Shown in pieces: positions 60,953 through 64,000 of a stretch of 64,000 nucleotides of DNA (the stretch's first letter is position 1; each line of letters starts with the position of its first letter). Below the pieces are notes generated by a model. The model was not told the origin of the DNA and did no database searches. It was given only the letters and a program-made list of their open reading frames with translations. The DNA is taken from the NCBI GenBank assembly GCA_031363085.1, contig JANLTU010000110.1, forward strand, positions 14,662-78,661, in the 5' to 3' direction. A program made the position numbers and the translations under genes. The DNA is from UBA6921 sp031363085. GTDB lineage: Bacteria; Pseudomonadota; Gammaproteobacteria; SG8-11.

Positions 60953-62374
60953 ATGAAACTGAAACAAATAGTAATCGCCACCAGCCTCGCCATGGCTACT
61001 GGTCAAGCCTTGGCAATACCTGTATCCCCCCCAACCAGCAATCAGATTTTCATAGCTGGTTCCTCAGCGCAGCAAGCCAGCCTCGGTTTGGTCATCGAAG
61101 GATTGTGCCAACCGGGTTCAATCCACGTGTTCTACGACGGTGCGATTGCTCCATTCGGCAACAAACATCGCGCATATCAATGTAACACCGTAGCCCTTAC
61201 TGGCATCGCAGCCGGCACATCCATACTGGTTAACGACCGCGCCGAAGGTGGCTCGGTCTACGGCGTAAATCCGGTGGCCGATTCTTTGCCGATCGTGCGC
61301 ATGGCTGTTGACAGCACATGCTTTCAAGCCATTTTGCCCGGTGTGAATTTGGCAACGGTTCCGCCTTCGAACCAATGGGCGTGCCCCAATCTCACTGCGG
61401 GCACCGCTGTGACTGATATACCCGATGCTGGCGTGTCTGATGTTGAACCCAACCACGACATGTTCACAAGTATCAACTTGCCAAATCCACCCTTTCCTCA
61501 ACCGACGAAGAACCTATCCATTTTAACGATCAACAGCGAACAGGCGGTAGGATACGGCATTGCTGCGACCCTCAATGTGAAACCGAATCTGTCACGTTTG
61601 CAAGTCACATCGTTGATTAGTGGTTCATATGGGTCTTGGGACCCTATAGCCACAAGCCCTCCAGCCTTAACCCCAGCGTTGGTGAACAAACCGGTTGTCG
61701 TGTGTCGCCGCGCGGTGGGTTCCGGTTCGCAAGCCGCAATGAATGCCTATTTTGGTGGCTTCCCATGCTTGCTTGGCGCCCGTGTTCCGCCGTTGGACTT
61801 TGGTGCCAACCCAGCTCCAACTGGGGTACCGCCGTTTGTTAACATTCCGGTTAACGGTACAGGTACTTACATTATTGAGAACGCTACCACAGGTGCAGTA
61901 GTGAACTGCTTGAACGTTGCCGCTAGTGGCGGCGTGCTGAATGGCGGCGTGGTGACCGATTCGCATGGCACCAATTTTAAGTTCGCAGCTGGTGGGTCCG
62001 CTGCGGCCCTCGGGATCCTTGGGTTAGAAAAGCAACCCATCCCCCTCGTCGACCAATGGAGATTTGAAACCCTCGACGGAATCACCGCTAACACGGTGAA
62101 CATGATGAACGGTACCTATGACTTCTATGTCGAGCAGACCATTCAATGGCGCAACAATCTTAGCCCCCTGAAACTCGCTTACCTCACAGCGTTTAAAGAC
62201 AAAGCGGGCGATCCGGCCATCATACAGGCGACCAATCTTGAAGGCGTAGCTGCGCTGGCGTTAAACGCTGTGGGAGTTGCTCCGACCTTGGATGCCATTG
62301 GTAATGTCACGAATCGGGTCATGAAGGGTTCGCGCCTGGGTAATACCTGCTCACCGAGTCAGTTGTACTACTAA
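60953..62374 (+). CDS. Exported PstS-like substrate-binding family protein
   Basis: A 473-residue exported protein with a signal peptide (MKLKQIVIATSLAMATGQALA) and the ATG at 60953 preceded by GGAGA. The start of the mature part, IFIAGSSAQQASLGLVIEGL, and the VCRRAVGSGSQAAMNAYF segment resemble phosphate-binding (PBP) proteins, where a GSG motif contacts the ligand. It is longer than PstS and may have extra domains; the C-terminus has two Cys (NTCSPSQLYY). It follows the CTERM gene by about 97 bases. Ligand unknown. Confidence 0.6.
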   Translation: MKLKQIVIATSLAMATGQALAIPVSPPTSNQIFIAGSSAQQASLGLVIEGLCQPGSIHVFYDGAIAPFGNKHRAYQCNTVALTGIAAGTSILVNDRAEGGSVYGVNPVADSLPIVRMAVDSTCFQAILPGVNLATVPPSNQWACPNLTAGTAVTDIPDAGVSDVEPNHDMFTSINLPNPPFPQPTKNLSILTINSEQAVGYGIAATLNVKPNLSRLQVTSLISGSYGSWDPIATSPPALTPALVNKPVVVCRRAVGSGSQAAMNAYFGGFPCLLGARVPPLDFGANPAPTGVPPFVNIPVNGTGTYIIENATTGAVVNCLNVAASGGVLNGGVVTDSHGTNFKFAAGGSAAALGILGLEKQPIPLVDQWRFETLDGITANTVNMMNGTYDFYVEQTIQWRNNLSPLKLAYLTAFKDKAGDPAIIQATNLEGVAALALNAVGVAPTLDAIGNVTNRVMKGSRLGNTCSPSQLYY

Positions 62375-62444
62375 GTCAGTATTGTCATAACCAATCGCAG
62401 GACGCGATTGCACGACCGACGCGATATCGGGTAGTAAAAAATTG

Positions 62445-62472
62445 GAGGCCCCCTTGTGGGGCCTCTTTTTTT
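62445..62472 (+). terminator. Rho-independent terminator after the PstS-like gene
   Basis: A stem GAGGCCCC / GGGGCCTC with a 5-base loop (62445-62465) runs into TTTTTTT. It lies about 70 bases past the stop, so the transporter gene at 62574 has another promoter. Confidence 0.92.
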
Positions 62473-62573
62473 GGCAAGGGTCGCGCCATGTCATGCGCCT
62501 GTAACGAATTTCCTCGACCATAGCGGCGCGCAATTGTAGCGCGCGGTTCGAAACACTCAAGGCTGTTTGCGAC

Positions 62574-64000
62574 ATGTACGTTTTACATCGACTACTAATG
62601 ATTTCCTGTCTCAGTGCGACCAGCGCGGTGCATGCCGATGAAGCGGCGACACTAAAGTTCGACGTATGGGAATTACAGATCGAGGGCAACACGCTGCTGT
62701 CGACGCGCGATGTGGAGCAAACCGTTACGCCGTTCTTGGGCGCGCAACGCACGTTCGAGAACATCGAAGAGGCGCGTAAGGCGTTGGAGCAGCGCTATCG
62801 CGACCTGGGCTACCCCACGGTGCTGGTCGACATTTCCGAGCAAGAAGTCAATCAAGGGGTCATTCGTTTACATGTATCCGAGTCGCGCGTGGTGGAGCTG
62901 CGCGTGACCGGCGCGCGCTATTTTTCACCCGAGAAAATTCGCGCGGCGGTACCGGCACTGGCCGAGAACGCGGTGATCGCATTGGCGCCGATGCAGGCGC
63001 AATTGGCTGCGCTGAACGGCGCAGCCGCCGACCGTGCGGTTACGCCAGTGCTGCGGCCGGGCCGCAAGCCCGGCAGCGTCGAAGTGGAGTTGAAAGTCAA
63101 AGACGAGTTGCCGTTGCACGGCAGTGCGGAGCTTGACAACCGCAACAGCGCGGGTTCAAGCGCGCTGCGCGCTTCAGCGATGCTGCGTTACGACAACCTG
63201 TGGCAGCGCCAGCACAGCTTGTCAGTGCAGGTGCAGACTTCACCCGACAAACCCGACGAGGTGCGCGTGCTGTCCGGCACCTACGTCGCGCGTTTTGCCA
63301 CTACCGATAATCTGCTGGCGCTGTATGCGGTGGATTCCAATAGCAGCAGTGCGGCGGCAGGCAACATCGCGGTGCTGGGCAAGGGCAAGATCGCCGGGCT
63401 GCGCGGCATTCTGCCGTTTGCGAGCGAGGCGGATTTTTCGCATAACCTGTCGCTGGGTGTGGACTACAAAGATTTTCAGGAAAACCTGCACACGGCCGGG
63501 CAGGATAACCCGCTGTCCACGCCGATTGACTACGTTGTATTTGGAACGCAGTACACCGCCAACTGGCATGCGGAAACGGTCAGCACGCGCGTCGGGCTGG
63601 GTTTGAATTTTGGCCTGCGCGGTTTACGTGATCGCACCGTGCACTGCGAATACCAGCTCAAGGAAGGCAGGGATGCACAAACACTCAACGAATTTGCCTG
63701 CAAACGTCCCGGGGCGCGCTCCAATTTCGTGGTGCTGCGCGGCGAGGTCGAGCATCAGCAGCCTCTGGGCTACGGCATCGGGCTGCGCATGAAACTGGAC
63801 ACGCAGCTCACCGACGCGCCGCTGATCAGTAACGAAGAATATTCCGCCGGCGGTGCCGAGAGCGTGCGCGGTTATTACGAGTCGCAAGTGCTGGGCGACA
63901 GCGGTGAACACCTGACCTTGGAATTGAGTTCACCGTCCATCGCGGCGCGCATTTCTGAACATCTGCAAGACGCGCATGCACTGCTGTTTTACGACGCCGC
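62574..64000 (+). CDS. ShlB/FhaC-type (TpsB) outer membrane transporter, C-terminus off the right edge
   Basis: An open frame of about 475 residues running off the right edge, starting with a signal peptide (MYVLHRLLMISCLSATSAVHA). Two POTRA domains follow: residues about 27-105 (FDVWELQIEGNTLLSTRDVE, YRDLGYPTVLVDISEQEV) and about 106-185 (VVELRVTGARYFS). The rest is beta-barrel, and the VRGYYESQVLGDSG loop carries the Omp85-superfamily VRGY motif. It would export a large adhesin or hemolysin by two-partner secretion. The cargo gene is probably to the right and outside this window. The start and the final strands cannot both be verified. Confidence 0.88.
   Translation, partial: MYVLHRLLMISCLSATSAVHADEAATLKFDVWELQIEGNTLLSTRDVEQTVTPFLGAQRTFENIEEARKALEQRYRDLGYPTVLVDISEQEVNQGVIRLHVSESRVVELRVTGARYFSPEKIRAAVPALAENAVIALAPMQAQLAALNGAAADRAVTPVLRPGRKPGSVEVELKVKDELPLHGSAELDNRNSAGSSALRASAMLRYDNLWQRQHSLSVQVQTSPDKPDEVRVLSGTYVARFATTDNLLALYAVDSNSSSAAAGNIAVLGKGKIAGLRGILPFASEADFSHNLSLGVDYKDFQENLHTAGQDNPLSTPIDYVVFGTQYTANWHAETVSTRVGLGLNFGLRGLRDRTVHCEYQLKEGRDAQTLNEFACKRPGARSNFVVLRGEVEHQQPLGYGIGLRMKLDTQLTDAPLISNEEYSAGGAESVRGYYESQVLGDSGEHLTLELSSPSIAARISEHLQDAHALLFYDA

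Noticed and set aside
62487..62503. GG-N10-GC spacing upstream of the TpsB gene
   Set aside because: The -12 element lacks TTGC, so it is not a credible sigma-54 promoter.

Overview
The window looks like chromosome of a Gram-negative bacterium, most probably an unassigned gammaproteobacterium. Two housekeeping blocks have the order typical of Gammaproteobacteria: tig-clpP-clpX-lon-hupB-tRNA-Val/Asp-ppiD (29.3-40.5 kb) and thrS-infC-rpmI-rplT-pheS-pheT-ihfA-merR-like-tRNA-Pro (51.3-58.7 kb). Porins, lipoproteins, MobAB, HemN, FolD and NadA fit this. I see no insertion sequence, CRISPR array, rRNA or prophage. Nine tRNA genes are present, all with encoded CCA.

Layout. 0-7 kb: start-proximal part of a Ppx/GppA exopolyphosphatase (minus strand), a small lipoprotein, two tandem porins, a Nudix ADP-sugar hydrolase and hemN. 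6.8-11.6 kb (minus): a tight four-gene unit with a CHASE2 adenylate cyclase, an SH3b protein, an M48 metalloprotease and a FadL-like outer membrane protein. 11.7-20.6 kb (plus): a complete Wsp-type chemosensory operon (receptor, CheW, CheR-TPR, CheW, hybrid CheA, CheB, REC-GGDEF diguanylate cyclase), followed by an unknown 93-residue protein behind a sigma-54-like promoter. 21.9-26.7 kb (minus): prkA(yeaG)-yeaH-spoVR. 27-28.5 kb (minus): a DUF3135-like protein and folD. 28.5-29.2 kb: five tRNAs. 29.3-40.5 kb: the protein quality-control block, interrupted by a transmembrane CheA-like kinase with its own sigma-54-like promoter. 40.5-49 kb: an OmpA-type lipoprotein, mobB/mobA/FGGY kinase, a subtilase lipoprotein, a Sel1-repeat protein and nadA. 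49-51 kb: a Tat-exported amine oxidase. 51-58.7 kb: the translation block. 58.7-64 kb: an accessory segment with a higA antitoxin beside a broken higB, a probable cyclic-di-GMP-I riboswitch in front of a VPLPA-CTERM surface protein, a PstS-like secreted protein, and a TpsB/ShlB transporter cut by the right edge.

How parts may work together. The Wsp operon should make cyclic di-GMP. Its receptor carries a periplasmic CxxCH (c-type heme) motif, so the input may be redox, oxygen or gas rather than the surface/envelope signal of the Pseudomonas system. About 40 kb away, a probable c-di-GMP riboswitch sits in the leader of an exported CTERM protein, which gives a plausible output within the same window. 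This link is an inference. Other points of interest are the AUC start of infC, an amber codon at a conserved Tyr position of higB, the CHASE2 cyclase operon, and the sigma-54-linked CheA-like kinase without CheW-like and dimerisation domains.
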